From an uncultured Cellvibrionales bacterium (GTDB lineage Bacteria > Pseudomonadota > Gammaproteobacteria > Pseudomonadales > Dasaniaceae), in contig CAJVZD010000003.1 of NCBI GenBank assembly GCA_913019905.1, forward strand, positions 1 through 64,000: DNA of 64,000 nucleotides, read 5' to 3'. The number at the start of each line of letters is the position of its first letter. Within the stretch, counting starts at the first letter, position 1. The notes beneath the pieces are model-generated. The model searched no databases. It was not told the origin of the DNA and was given only the letters and a program-made list of their open reading frames with translations. The position numbers were made by a program, and so were the translations under genes. Positions 17,585 to 27,216 of the stretch are shown in pieces.

Positions 17585-19078
17585 ATGAAAAAAGCGCTAA
17601 CAATTATGGTGCAGGGTACTACGTCTGACGCGGGAAAAAGCGTATTGGTCACTGGCTTGTGCCGTGTTTTGCTTCGGCGAGGGATTAAAGTAACGCCTTT
17701 CAAACCACAGAATATGGCACTCAATAGCGCAGTGACAAGTGACGGAGGTGAGATAGGGCGAGCACAAGCCGTGCAAGCGCAGGCTTGCAAGCTCGACCCG
17801 CACGTCGATATGAATCCGGTATTGCTTAAGCCCAACAGCGATGTTGGAGCGCAGGTTATTATTCATGGTAAAGCACTCACTGAAATGGACGCCGTCGCTT
17901 TTCACGACTATAAAAAAACGGCACTGCAGGCCGTGCTCGAATCTCACAGCCGGTTGCAAAGTAAATTTGAAGCGATTGTTGTAGAAGGTGCTGGCAGCCC
18001 CGCTGAAATAAATTTGCGCCAAAATGATATAGCCAATATGGGCTTTGCCGAAGCAGTAGACTGCCCCGTGATACTCATCGCGGATATCGATCGTGGTGGT
18101 GTTTTCGCTCATATTGTCGGGACAATGGAACTACTTTCCCAGACTGAAAGAGAACGAATCGTCGGCTTTGTCATTAACCGATTTAGAGGAGACATCAGTT
18201 TACTGCAATCGGGTCTTGATTGGTTAGAGCAGAAAACGAAGAAACCGGTTTTGGGCGTGCTCCCCTATTTGCAAGGGTTTCATCTTGAAGCGGAAGACGC
18301 AATCAATGGCGAGCAAGAACTCAATTTGGAGAAAGAACATATAGCGGTATTGGTACCCGTGTTTTCTAGAATCAGTAATCATACTGACTTTGACGTTCTG
18401 CGATTACATCCTCAAGTCGACTTGAAGTTTGTGGGCCCCGGTGAGTCAATACCCGGTGCGGATCTTATTATTTTGCCTGGTAGTAAAAGTGTTTGTTCCG
18501 ATATGCAATGGCTGCGAGATAACGGGTGGGAAGAAGCTATTAATAAACACCTACGCTATGGCGGTAAGATCATAGGAATCTGCGGAGGCTTTCAAATGCT
18601 GGGTGATTTCATTTCCGATCCAAACGGCATTGAAGGAAATGCAGGGACATTACCAGGTCTGGGGTTTCTCTCCATGACAACCACCATAACAGAATCGAAA
18701 AAATTGGCACGAGTTGCGGGAAGTCTTTGGGCAGACAATTCCAGGGTCGAGGGATACGAAATTCATGCCGGGATTAGTACGGGAGAAGCCCTGCAAAATC
18801 CTGCGGTTCGACTTGAACATGGAAACGATGGGGCGGTCTCAGCAGATAACAATATCCTTGGCACCTATTTTCACGGACTATTTGATCATGAGGACGCCTG
18901 TTCGTCGTTGTTAGCGTGGGCCGGATTAGAAAAACCGGAGGGTTTGGATTACCGACGTCGAAGGGAATCAGATATCGACAGGTTGGCGGATGCATTGGAA
19001 AGACACTTAGATTTAAGTCAGATCCTCGAAATATGTTCCGTCAACGAGAAGCATCGAGGCCGTTGCAATGAAAAATGA
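17585..19078 (+). CDS. cobQ: Cobyric acid synthase (glutamine-hydrolysing)
   Basis: Amidates the b, d, e and g side chains of adenosylcobyrinate a,c-diamide using glutamine and ATP. The 497-aa protein has the N-terminal synthetase domain ([20 protein letters not shown]-loop, [34 protein letters not shown]) and the C-terminal class-I amidotransferase-like domain ([10 protein letters not shown] with C333, and YFHGLFDHE with H430). Length is normal. Its last 11 bases overlap the permease gene, so the two are translationally coupled. Confidence 0.97.
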   Translation: MKKALTIMVQGTTSDAGKSVLVTGLCRVLLRRGIKVTPFKPQNMALNSAVTSDGGEIGRAQAVQAQACKLDPHVDMNPVLLKPNSDVGAQVIIHGKALTEMDAVAFHDYKKTALQAVLESHSRLQSKFEAIVVEGAGSPAEINLRQNDIANMGFAEAVDCPVILIADIDRGGVFAHIVGTMELLSQTERERIVGFVINRFRGDISLLQSGLDWLEQKTKKPVLGVLPYLQGFHLEAEDAINGEQELNLEKEHIAVLVPVFSRISNHTDFDVLRLHPQVDLKFVGPGESIPGADLIILPGSKSVCSDMQWLRDNGWEEAINKHLRYGGKIIGICGGFQMLGDFISDPNGIEGNAGTLPGLGFLSMTTTITESKKLARVAGSLWADNSRVEGYEIHAGISTGEALQNPAVRLEHGNDGAVSADNNILGTYFHGLFDHEDACSSLLAWAGLEKPEGLDYRRRRESDIDRLADALERHLDLSQILEICSVNEKHRGRCNEK

Positions 19079-20138
19079 GCGCTCAAGGAAGCTGCTTATT
19101 GCCATGTTTATTGCACTTCTGTGCAGCCTATTTTTCTCAGTCAGCATCGGTGTAATAAATACACCGCTTAGCGCAAGTGTAAAGTCACTCATATACGCAG
19201 CGGGGTTTCCGGTGGCCGGGATTGATCCGCAGCAACAACTGGTACTGTGGTCGATCCGTTGGCCGAGAACATTACTCGCGACTATTGTTGGCGCCGGTTT
19301 AGCGATTTGCGGAGCAACCATGCAGGGTTTGTTCAGAAGTCCCCTGGCCGATCCGTCGATAATAGGAGTGTCTAGTGGAGCGTCAGTGGGTGCCGCTGCA
19401 GCAATTGTGTTGGGCTCGTCACTTTCTCCTGACATTGAACAGGCACTGTTTTCTTATGGTTTTCTCCTCAATTACATCGTTGTTTCGGCAATGGCTTTTG
19501 TCGGAGGTTTCATCGCCGCCATTGTTGTTTATCGCCTCGGTACCTCCCGCGGTGTGACCTCCGTGGCGGCCATGTTACTCGCTGGAATTGCAATAAGTGC
19601 TCTGGCTGGCGCGTTCAACAATATATTTAGCTTTATCGCTGACGACATGGCTCTGCGACGGATTAGCCTGTGGAGGATGGGTAGTTTCGACGGGGCTAAC
19701 TGGTCTCAAGTTGGAATCTGTGCGTCACTTATTGGAATAGTTATCGCGGCATTAAGTCGCTATGGGAAAGTGTTAAATACGTTGTTGTTGGGAGAATCAG
19801 AGGCTCGCCACCTCGGTGTAAACGTTCAGTCGGTAAAACTTCAGTTGACCGCATGGGCTGCACTTGGCGTGGGTGTTGCGGTTTCAGTATCCGGTGTTAT
19901 AGCCTTTGTTGGCCTGATCGTGCCGCACCTTGTTCGTTTGCTTATCGGAGTCGACCACCGGATGCTGATGCCGGCGTCGGCATTACTCGGCGCGATACTG
20001 CTGGTTTTATCTGATTCGCTGTCGCGAACAGTGATTGCGCCGATTGAGGTACCTGTCGGCATTGTCACTGCGCTACTGGGCGCTCCGTTTTTTATCGTAC
20101 TGCTGCTTCGTCAACGTCAAAGTTTGACCCCTAATTGA
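19068..20138 (+). CDS. btuC: Corrinoid ABC transporter permease (BtuC-like, FecCD family)
   Basis: Inner-membrane permease of 356 aa with about ten hydrophobic helices. The family markers [36 protein letters not shown], the ATPase-contact region [12 protein letters not shown] and [12 protein letters not shown]-like [15 protein letters not shown] are present. FecCD permeases serve heme, siderophores or B12; the setting between cobQ and an ATPase in a riboswitch-controlled operon with btuF points to cobalamin. It starts inside the cobQ end (ATG 19068). Confidence 0.92.
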   Translation: MKNERSRKLLIAMFIALLCSLFFSVSIGVINTPLSASVKSLIYAAGFPVAGIDPQQQLVLWSIRWPRTLLATIVGAGLAICGATMQGLFRSPLADPSIIGVSSGASVGAAAAIVLGSSLSPDIEQALFSYGFLLNYIVVSAMAFVGGFIAAIVVYRLGTSRGVTSVAAMLLAGIAISALAGAFNNIFSFIADDMALRRISLWRMGSFDGANWSQVGICASLIGIVIAALSRYGKVLNTLLLGESEARHLGVNVQSVKLQLTAWAALGVGVAVSVSGVIAFVGLIVPHLVRLLIGVDHRMLMPASALLGAILLVLSDSLSRTVIAPIEVPVGIVTALLGAPFFIVLLLRQRQSLTPN

Positions 20139-20148
20139 AAACAACTTT

Positions 20149-20952
20149 ATGTTAACAGCCAACGCCGTAAATTATTCCATTGAATCTGACTACTTACTTA
20201 AAGATATTAGCCTGACAATAGAACCTAAATCCGTATTGGTAGTTCTGGGTCCAAATGGAGCGGGGAAAACCACATTGCTAAAAACGATGTCAGGTGAAAT
20301 TTCGCCAAGCGGCGGTAGCGTTTTCTTGCACAAGCGAAAGTTTAGGGATTGGCAGCACATTGAGCGAGCAAAAACTGTCGCGGTCCTTCCGCAACATTCA
20401 CTATTGAACTTCCCCTTTCTAGCCGCTGAGGTTGTAGGTCTTGGCCGATTTCCACACAATACGGGCGTTCAGCGTGATGCGGAAATCGTTGCGCTGGCTA
20501 TGGCGGAAGTCGATGCTTCTCACCTCAAATACCGCGACTATCAGACTTTGTCCGGGGGGGAAAAACAACGTATCCACCTAGCCCGAGTGCTGGCCCAGAT
20601 CTGGGGTCCAGAACACCAGCGACAATGCTTTTTACTATTGGATGAACCTACTGCATCTCTTGATTTAGCTCACCAACACAGTATTTTGAGAACCGCTCGA
20701 TCTATGGCTCGCAGGGGAGTTGGAGTGATGATAATTTTGCACGATCTCAATCTCGCAGCGCACTATGCTGACCAAATCGTGATTCTTAAAGCCGGAGAAA
20801 TCTATTTCCGCGGCGGCGTTTGCAAGGCTTTGACTGAAGAAAACATTCGCAATGTCTTCGATGTCAACACAACCGTAATGGCTCATCCAAGAACGGAGCG
20901 TCCGCTAATTGCCTACGAGGAAGACAGTTCAGTGAAACCAGACATTTTATAA
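20149..20952 (+). CDS. btuD: Corrinoid ABC transporter ATP-binding protein (BtuD-like)
   Basis: ATPase subunit of 267 aa. Walker A is GPNGAGKTT (34-42), the signature LSGGEKQR, Walker B FLLLDEPTASLD, and the switch histidine is in IILHDLNLAAHYAD. By sequence it sits in the HmuV/BtuD group used for heme and B12; neighbours favour cobalamin. Ten bases separate it from the permease gene. Confidence 0.92.
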   Translation: MLTANAVNYSIESDYLLKDISLTIEPKSVLVVLGPNGAGKTTLLKTMSGEISPSGGSVFLHKRKFRDWQHIERAKTVAVLPQHSLLNFPFLAAEVVGLGRFPHNTGVQRDAEIVALAMAEVDASHLKYRDYQTLSGGEKQRIHLARVLAQIWGPEHQRQCFLLLDEPTASLDLAHQHSILRTARSMARRGVGVMIILHDLNLAAHYADQIVILKAGEIYFRGGVCKALTEENIRNVFDVNTTVMAHPRTERPLIAYEEDSSVKPDIL

Positions 20953-20969
20953 TCGGAGAGTAGAGACCA

Positions 20970-21497
20970 TTGACCACAGAGCTTATCTTAGGTGGAGCCC
21001 GATCGGGAAAGAGTAAAATCGCAGAGGAACGAGCGCGAGCAACAGGGCTTGGTCTGCTTTACATCGCCACTGGCGAAGCGGGCGACGATGAAATGGCGTC
21101 GCGTATTGCGCATCATCGCGAGAGACGTGGGAATGACTGGATTGTAATCGAAGAACCCATACTATTAGCCGAGCAACTGCAGAATAATGCGACCGAGGAA
21201 AATTGCATTCTCGTTGATTGCCTGACTCTGTGGATAAGCAATTGCCTGTTTTCCAATCAACATAGCTGCTGGGAAGTTGAACGTGAAAAACTCCTAACCC
21301 TGTTACCAACATTACCCGGACAGATAATATTTGTCAGCAATGAAGTCGGCATGGGGGTTGTGCCTATGGGAAAAGAAACACGTCTTTTTGTCGATGAAAG
21401 TGGTTGGTTCCACCAGCGGCTAGCGGAGAAATGCGATCGAGCGACATTCATTGTGGCAGGTTTGTCGCATACCTTGAAAGGATCGCTGTCGGACTAA
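20970..21497 (+). CDS. cobU: Adenosylcobinamide kinase / guanylyltransferase
   Basis: Phosphorylates adenosylcobinamide and converts it to adenosylcobinamide-GDP in nucleotide-loop assembly. The 175-aa protein has P-loop GGARSGKS (8-15), YIATGEAGDDEMASRI with the following HHRERR, VDCLTLWISN and FVSNEVGMGVVP, all CobU marks. Length is typical. Start is a TTG at 20970 preceded by GGAGAG; no ATG is available before the P-loop. Confidence 0.96.
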   Translation: MTTELILGGARSGKSKIAEERARATGLGLLYIATGEAGDDEMASRIAHHRERRGNDWIVIEEPILLAEQLQNNATEENCILVDCLTLWISNCLFSNQHSCWEVEREKLLTLLPTLPGQIIFVSNEVGMGVVPMGKETRLFVDESGWFHQRLAEKCDRATFIVAGLSHTLKGSLSD

Positions 21498-21506
21498 ATA
21501 AAACTG

Positions 21507-22577
21507 ATGAGATTTGAAATGAAAAAGAACATCGAATGGCTGGGGACGAAAATAGTAATTCCCGATGAGGAAATTGCAGACGCTGCGCGAGTTTATCAGC
21601 GCAAACTGACGAAGCCGGCAGGCTCGCTCGGAATGTTAGAAGATATTGCGGTTCGATTTTGTTCAATGCAAGGAACTTTGCGGCCAAATATTGAAAAGAC
21701 ATCTATTGTTGTTTTTGCTGCTGATCATGGCGTTGTGGCGGAACGCGTGTCTGCATTCCCTCAGGAAGTCACAGTTGAAATGTTGAGTAACTTTGTCGCT
21801 GGCGGCGCAGCTATCTGCGTAATGGCTGAAACTCTTAATGCTGACTTTTTTGTCGTAAATATGGGCACTGCAAGCAAGGGGCCACAGGATGAGAAGATTA
21901 TTCAGCGCTCTGTCGGTGAGGGTACGCATAATTTTTGTTTGACGACGGCTATGTCGGAATTAGAATTGGTCGACGCATTGAATGTGGGCTCAACTGTCGT
22001 GGAACGATTGGAAAAGGATAACTGTGCCTTGTTCATCGGCGGCGAAATGGGCATTGGCAATACGACAAGCGCAGCGGCGTTAGCATGCGCTTTAATAAGC
22101 GTTCGCCCAGAAGAAATGGTTGGATTAGGCACGGGGATTAGTGAAACAGGACGACAGAGAAAAATTGCGGCTGTTACTAAAGGCTTGGATAAGCACAGTG
22201 AAAAACTTAGCGATCCCTTAAGTATATTGCAAGCCCTGGGCGGGTTCGAGATAGTCGCTCTAGCAGCCGCATATTTGCGCTGTGCACAGTTGGAAATACC
22301 CAGTTTGATCGACGGATATATCTGTAGTGTTGCGGCGTTATTTGCCGCACGGATTAATCCGGATTGTCTTCATTGGTTCTTCTATTCGCACGAGTCTGCG
22401 GAAACGGGACATCAGCTTATATTGGCTGCGCTCGGCGCGAAGCCGCTGATAAATTTACAGATGCGTTTAGGTGAGGCTAGCGGGGCAGCCCTCGTATTAC
22501 CTCTCTTACGTACTGCCTGCGACCTTCACAACAAAATGGCAAAATTTGACGAGGCGGGCGTCAGTAATAAGAGCTAG
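21507..22577 (+). CDS. cobT: Nicotinate-nucleotide:dimethylbenzimidazole phosphoribosyltransferase
   Basis: Makes alpha-ribazole phosphate, the activated lower ligand, from 5,6-dimethylbenzimidazole and nicotinate mononucleotide. The 356-aa protein shows KLTKPAGSLGMLEDIA, VVFAADHGVVAERVSAFPQ, GEMGIGNTTSAAAL, and the catalytic-base region RLGEASGAAL with E323. Two in-frame ATGs (21507 and 21519) are possible starts; the second has better upstream purines. It follows cobU by 9 bases. Confidence 0.96.
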   Translation: MRFEMKKNIEWLGTKIVIPDEEIADAARVYQRKLTKPAGSLGMLEDIAVRFCSMQGTLRPNIEKTSIVVFAADHGVVAERVSAFPQEVTVEMLSNFVAGGAAICVMAETLNADFFVVNMGTASKGPQDEKIIQRSVGEGTHNFCLTTAMSELELVDALNVGSTVVERLEKDNCALFIGGEMGIGNTTSAAALACALISVRPEEMVGLGTGISETGRQRKIAAVTKGLDKHSEKLSDPLSILQALGGFEIVALAAAYLRCAQLEIPSLIDGYICSVAALFAARINPDCLHWFFYSHESAETGHQLILAALGAKPLINLQMRLGEASGAALVLPLLRTACDLHNKMAKFDEAGVSNKS

Positions 22578-22652
22578 ACGCGTTTTCGAATTTTCCGGGT
22601 TCTAAGATTAGATATCTTTTGCTAACAAGAGATTCTTTACCCATCAATTGTA

Positions 22653-22695
22653 TTTTCTGGTCAATGTTTTTTGTTTACGAATAGTGACCAGAAAA
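22653..22695. repeat. 11-bp inverted repeat upstream of cobC
   Basis: TTTTCTGGTCA (22653-22663) and TGACCAGAAAA (22685-22695), separated by 21 AT-rich bases, lie in the only sizeable gap of the operon (146 bases). They could be an operator or an RNA hairpin tuning the second half of the operon. Confidence 0.6.
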
Positions 22696-22723
22696 ATTTG
22701 ATAAATTGTTACCGAGCCCAAAT

Positions 22724-23371
22724 ATGGCACATTCCATTATTACCACGATTGACCTATTGCGACACGGTGAGTGCGAAGGGGGAGACATTTATCGCGGAAC
22801 AACTGATGTTTCCCTAACGGAAAAAGGAATGAGGCAAATGGAGGAAGCCGTTTCGTCAGTAGTTGCTGTGAGTAAAGTGGCTCCCTGGCAGAAAATTATC
22901 AGCTCGCCGCTGCAGCGCTGTAGGCGATTTTCACAGGCGCAGGGATTACGAATGAATGTACCCGTGGTAATTGAAAATGATTTTAGAGAGGTGGATTTTG
23001 GTGACTGGGAGGGGAGAACCTTGAAAGATGTTTGGAAAATGGACGCTAATGCCGTTGATCAATTTTATCGATCACCGGATAAATTCCCACCACCTAATGG
23101 CGAAAACTTGCGAGAAGTACTGGATCGATTAACGTGTGCCTGGAAACGAACGCTAGGCTCCCACTCCGGGGAACACCTACTATTAGTACAGCATGGCGGG
23201 ACAATTCGCGTATTGATCAGTTGGTTGCTACAAATGCCTTTGACCGCTGTTACCCGTCTGCATGTTCCTTATGCCAGCTTTAGTCGCATCGAGATATTTG
23301 AAACTGACGGTGATTTTTTCCCTCGTCTGAAATTCCTGAATCGAATGTCAGAAAACAGTAGTGACTGTTAG
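22724..23371 (+). CDS. cobC: Alpha-ribazole phosphatase-like histidine phosphatase
   Basis: Histidine-phosphatase superfamily, about 215 aa. LLRHGECEGG carries the phospho-acceptor H14; ISSPLQRCRRF, DFREVDFGDWEGRTL and VQHGGTIRVL complete the active site. In this operon the expected job is dephosphorylation of alpha-ribazole-5'-phosphate or adenosylcobalamin phosphate. I start at ATG 22724; a TTG at 22706 is in frame. cobS starts 1 base after its stop. Confidence 0.9.
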   Translation: MAHSIITTIDLLRHGECEGGDIYRGTTDVSLTEKGMRQMEEAVSSVVAVSKVAPWQKIISSPLQRCRRFSQAQGLRMNVPVVIENDFREVDFGDWEGRTLKDVWKMDANAVDQFYRSPDKFPPPNGENLREVLDRLTCAWKRTLGSHSGEHLLLVQHGGTIRVLISWLLQMPLTAVTRLHVPYASFSRIEIFETDGDFFPRLKFLNRMSENSSDC

Positions 23372-23372
23372 T

Positions 23373-24152
23373 ATGGGGACGTACAGGGAAGTTTTGCAAC
23401 GACATATTTCTGCTTTTGCGTTGGCATTACAATTTCTTACGATATTGCCGGTAAAAAAGTCGTCGATGGGTAGTGATAGCGAACTGGGTTTATCGTTCCA
23501 ATATTATCCGATTGTAGGGATGTTAGTGGGATGTATTTTGCTCACCACAATTTATTTGGGTGGATCCCTATTTCCCGCTAACCTAACGGCGGTACTCGTC
23601 GTTGCGACTTGGGTATTACTAACTGGAGCGTTACACATCGATGGTCTCGCGGATTGCGCAGATGCCTGGGTAGGGGGGTTTGGCTCCCGAGCTCGATCCC
23701 TGGAATTGATGAAAGATCCAAGGTGTGGGCCGGTGGCCGTTGCCGCTGTAGTTATCGTGTTACTCATTAAAGTCGTTGCATTGGGAGAAATAATACTTAA
23801 TGGCAAATTCATTCTCCTGCCGTGGATATTGCTGTTGGCTCGCATGTCGGCGCTAGCCCTATTTTTGACAACGCCCTATGTTAGAACAGGTGGCATTGGT
23901 GAGACCATAAATCGAACTTTTTCCCGGAAAGCCGCAATATCCCTTTGCGTCTCCCTGTTGCTGTTACTGCTGCTGGTAACGCCGTTTTCAGGAACGTTGC
24001 TATTGATCGTACTGTCATCAACTTTATGGATGCTTCGAAAAATTATGCTGTCTAGGCTCGGCGGTTGTACCGGGGATACATTGGGCGCATCTGTAGAACT
24101 TCTCGAAACCGCCGGGTTGCTAGTATTAGCTGCATCGTGGGCAGAAGTCTGA
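23373..24152 (+). CDS. cobS: Cobalamin synthase (adenosylcobinamide-GDP ribazoletransferase)
   Basis: Inner-membrane enzyme joining adenosylcobinamide-GDP with alpha-ribazole. The 259-aa protein has about seven hydrophobic helices. It shows the family's acidic motif HIDGLADCADAWVGG, the nearby MKDPRCGPVAV, and GCTGDTLGAS near the C-terminus. ALQFLTILPV is the usual N-terminal block. A GTG at 23361 is in frame but overlaps cobC; ATG 23373 is more natural. Confidence 0.96.
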   Translation: MGTYREVLQRHISAFALALQFLTILPVKKSSMGSDSELGLSFQYYPIVGMLVGCILLTTIYLGGSLFPANLTAVLVVATWVLLTGALHIDGLADCADAWVGGFGSRARSLELMKDPRCGPVAVAAVVIVLLIKVVALGEIILNGKFILLPWILLLARMSALALFLTTPYVRTGGIGETINRTFSRKAAISLCVSLLLLLLLVTPFSGTLLLIVLSSTLWMLRKIMLSRLGGCTGDTLGASVELLETAGLLVLAASWAEV

Positions 24153-24154
24153 GT

Positions 24155-25141
24155 ATGAATTTAGTATTTTTTTCATTGATTGTGGCACTATTGTTCGATC
24201 GTATGCTTGGAGAGGCACGACATTTTCATCCACTGGTTGGTTTAGGTAATATAGCGAAGTTACTCGAGTTGCGGCTAAACTCCCCGAAAATGTCTTCTCG
24301 CATACGATATCTGTTAGGAGTAATGGTTCTATTCTTGATATTGATTCCGATATGCACGTGTGCTCATCTTCTTGGCATACAAAGTCAGAAACACCCGCTT
24401 GCAGAGTTATTTTTCTCCGCCTTCATTTTATATCTTGTCATTGGTGGACGTAGTTTGTCTGAACATTCGATGGCGGTTAAATATGCCTTAGACAGCGGCA
24501 ATCTGGGCTGGGCTAGAACGCGTGTCGGCTATATGGTGAGCCGAGAAACTGGCGGGATGACTGAGGAGGCCGTCAGTATCGCGAGTATTGAGTCGGTATT
24601 GGAAAACGGCAGTGACAGTATCTTTGCCCCAATATTTTGGTTTGTTTTGGGAGGCTTAATTGACGCTGGACCCACTGCGGTAATCGGATACCGTATTATC
24701 AATACTTTGGATGCTATGTGGGGATATCGCAGTGATCGCTTTTTCGCTTTTGGCTGGGCCGCGGCCAGGTTCGATGACATTGTTAACTTTATACCCGCAC
24801 GGTTGTGTGCAGTGAGTTATGCGACTGCTGTTGTTGGCAAGTGCGCTGGGAGTGTAAACCTGTCGCGTCAAGCTGTGGCATGCTGGTGGCAACAGGCGTC
24901 GTCGCACGACAGCCCGAACGCCGGTCCGGTAATGGCATGTGGCGCGGGTGCGCTAAATGTGAAACTCGGTGGACCGGTTCGATATGGTGATAAGGCCATT
25001 GTTAAAGCGCCGCTGGGTATCGGTTTATCAGCCACGCCACATGACATTGTTCGAAGTCTTCATCTAGTGAAAACATCGGTTTTAATATGGGTTGTTTCTG
25101 TCGGAATAGTAGCGGTAGTGACTGAGAGTTTCCAAACATGA
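24155..25141 (+). CDS. cbiB: Adenosylcobinamide-phosphate synthase (CbiB)
   Basis: Membrane enzyme attaching (R)-1-aminopropan-2-ol phosphate to adenosylcobyric acid. The 328-aa protein has DRMLGEARHFHPLVGLGN at the N-terminus, ARTRVGYMVSRETGGMTEE, and IINTLDAMWGYR, all family blocks, with several hydrophobic helices. The frame extends upstream into cobS, but ATG 24155, 2 bases after the cobS stop, gives the normal length. Its stop overlaps the next start (ATGA). Confidence 0.96.
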   Translation: MNLVFFSLIVALLFDRMLGEARHFHPLVGLGNIAKLLELRLNSPKMSSRIRYLLGVMVLFLILIPICTCAHLLGIQSQKHPLAELFFSAFILYLVIGGRSLSEHSMAVKYALDSGNLGWARTRVGYMVSRETGGMTEEAVSIASIESVLENGSDSIFAPIFWFVLGGLIDAGPTAVIGYRIINTLDAMWGYRSDRFFAFGWAAARFDDIVNFIPARLCAVSYATAVVGKCAGSVNLSRQAVACWWQQASSHDSPNAGPVMACGAGALNVKLGGPVRYGDKAIVKAPLGIGLSATPHDIVRSLHLVKTSVLIWVVSVGIVAVVTESFQT

Positions 25142-26208
25142 CAACTGCCACAGTTAATTCGATTCACGGCGGTGATCTTCATCAAGCTTCACGGGAGTTC
25201 GGATTCCCTCTGGATCAGTGGATGGACCTATCGACGGGAATTGCTCCGTGGGCGTGGCCCATAGCAGATATTCCATCCCACATATGGCATCGTTTGCCCG
25301 CAGAACAATGTCCCTTGGAAAGGGCAGCAGCCGATTTTTATGGGTGTGACAATGCGGCAATTTTGGCCCTTCCCGGTTCGCAGTTTGCGATTCGCTCTTT
25401 ACCCTATCTCTACAACTTATGTCGAGTCGCCCTGCCGGCTCGAGGGTATTTCGAACACGAAAAAGCATGGCGCGAAGCAGGTCATTGCTGCGTAAATTAC
25501 CATGACACTGCGCTAAATCATTTAGATCGGGAAGTACGAACTGGAAACGTGGATATAGTGTTAGTTGTCAATCCGAATAATCCTACGACTGCGGTTCTCG
25601 ATCGGGAACGCTTATTGGAGTGGGCGGACATTTTGAAACAGCGCGGCGGATGTTTGATCGTAGACGAAGCTTTTATGGACGTCGATGAAACGATGAGCTT
25701 ATCTCGAAGTTGTCCTCGTCCCGGTTTAATTGTGCTGCGATCCTTAGGGAAATTTTTCGGGTTAGCGGGTTTGCGGGTAGGTTTTCTCTTGTCGGACGAA
25801 AAAGTGAAGTTCTGGCTAAAAAAACGAATGGGTCCATGGGCAGTTAGCGGTCCGGCTCAATTTTTGGGAGTGTTAGCATTGCAGGACGCACAATGGCATC
25901 GTCAGCAACGCGAAAGAATTAAAGAAGTTGCTATTATGCAACACAGTCTCATTAGCTCCGTGCTTGAAGGTTTGAACAAGCCGGAGGAAATGCGTGTAGC
26001 GAAAGGTCCTCTTTTCATTTCTGTGTTTATCGCCAGCGATAAAGCGGCGACAATTTTTCGTGGGCTAGCGAGGCGTGGTATTTGGCTGCGTCGTTTTGAT
26101 TATCCAGATTCACAGCAAGGGTGCCTACGATTTGGCCTGGTAAAAAATATTGATCAGAGGCGACGACTTCAGCTGGGTCTCGAAGATATCGTCGGAGAGT
26201 GGTTATGA
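25138..26208 (+). CDS. cobD: Threonine-phosphate decarboxylase-like aminotransferase (CobD)
   Basis: PLP enzyme of fold type I, 356 aa, making aminopropanol phosphate for CbiB. It starts with HGGDLHQASREFG, the family hallmark, then DLSTGIAPWAWP, LVVNPNNPTT, LIVDEAFMDVDE and SLGKFFGLAGLRVGF with the PLP lysine K205. Named by Salmonella convention; the same protein is CobC in Pseudomonas nomenclature. ATGA overlaps with both neighbours indicate tight coupling. Confidence 0.94.
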   Translation: MTTATVNSIHGGDLHQASREFGFPLDQWMDLSTGIAPWAWPIADIPSHIWHRLPAEQCPLERAAADFYGCDNAAILALPGSQFAIRSLPYLYNLCRVALPARGYFEHEKAWREAGHCCVNYHDTALNHLDREVRTGNVDIVLVVNPNNPTTAVLDRERLLEWADILKQRGGCLIVDEAFMDVDETMSLSRSCPRPGLIVLRSLGKFFGLAGLRVGFLLSDEKVKFWLKKRMGPWAVSGPAQFLGVLALQDAQWHRQQRERIKEVAIMQHSLISSVLEGLNKPEEMRVAKGPLFISVFIASDKAATIFRGLARRGIWLRRFDYPDSQQGCLRFGLVKNIDQRRRLQLGLEDIVGEWL

Positions 26209-27170
26209 ATGTTTCACTGGTTGACCGAATACTGAAGGAATTGCGGAATATCCGGCCGTTGATGGTGCTACTGGTTTGTGTCTGCGTTCAGGTTGACGCT
26301 GGAATGGATAAACCGACAAAGCTGGTCGTGACCGACGATATGGGGCGGCGCATAGTACTCGATAATACTGCGCGACGAATCATTAGCCTTGCGCCACATA
26401 TTACAGAAAATATGTTTAGTGTGGGAGCCGGTAGCAAGGTTGTTGGAGCGGTGAATTACAGTGATTTCCCGGAGGACGCGAAAAAAATAGATCGGGTCGG
26501 CACATACAAGAAATTCAGCATCGAGACGATAGCGTCACTGCGGCCAGACCTGATCATTGGGTGGGCCTCGGGAAATGGCTTGGACAAACTCCAGCAACTC
26601 ATTGACTTGGGCTTTAACGTTTATATTTCTGAACCCAAGACCCTCGATTCTATCGCAGACACATTAGATCGTTTCGCATTATTAAGCGGTAGCAGCCAAA
26701 TTGGCAGCAATGTCAGTCGAGCCTTTCGTGCAAGACTGTCGACATTACGAGCAGAAAACGAAGCTAAGGACAGTGTAAGTGTTTTCTACCAGGTGTGGAA
26801 TAAACCATTGCAGACCCTTAGTGATAACCACGTTATTAGTGATGTTATCCGTATTTGTGGAGGTCGTAACGTTTTCGGGAATTCACCCATCGTTGCGCCG
26901 AAGATAGGCGTTGAGGCTGTCCTTAAGGAAAACCCACAAGCGATAATCGCGAGCGGTATGGGCGAATCCCGACCGGAATGGTTATCGGAATGGTTGCAAT
27001 GGCCTCACTTACAATCGGTTCGCCATAAGGATTTGTACTTTATTCCTCCTGATATTATTCAAAGGCACACCGTTAGAATTCTGGACGGCTCGGAAAAGAT
27101 GTGTGGACAATTGGCTGAAGTGCGTCGTAAAAGTCTCAATCGAAAAAATCTAAATGAAGGGGGCCGCTAA
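26205..27170 (+). CDS. btuF: Periplasmic cobalamin-binding protein (BtuF-like)
   Basis: Class III solute-binding protein of 321 aa with a hydrophobic N-terminal export segment (LMVLLVCVCVQVDAG; a cysteine is present but no clear lipobox). It shows VTDDMGRRIVLDNTARRIISL, ENMFSVGAGSKVVGAVNYSD and SIETIASLRPDLIIG, the BtuF/FhuD-type pattern. It would deliver corrinoids to the BtuCD pair encoded earlier in the operon. Start ATG 26205 overlaps the cobD stop and has GGAG upstream; GTG 26199 is an alternative. Confidence 0.9.
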   Translation: MNVSLVDRILKELRNIRPLMVLLVCVCVQVDAGMDKPTKLVVTDDMGRRIVLDNTARRIISLAPHITENMFSVGAGSKVVGAVNYSDFPEDAKKIDRVGTYKKFSIETIASLRPDLIIGWASGNGLDKLQQLIDLGFNVYISEPKTLDSIADTLDRFALLSGSSQIGSNVSRAFRARLSTLRAENEAKDSVSVFYQVWNKPLQTLSDNHVISDVIRICGGRNVFGNSPIVAPKIGVEAVLKENPQAIIASGMGESRPEWLSEWLQWPHLQSVRHKDLYFIPPDIIQRHTVRILDGSEKMCGQLAEVRRKSLNRKNLNEGGR

Positions 27171-27216
27171 ATTTTCCCGACACTAACAAGCAAAGCATCC
27201 ATTTCATTATGTCTAA

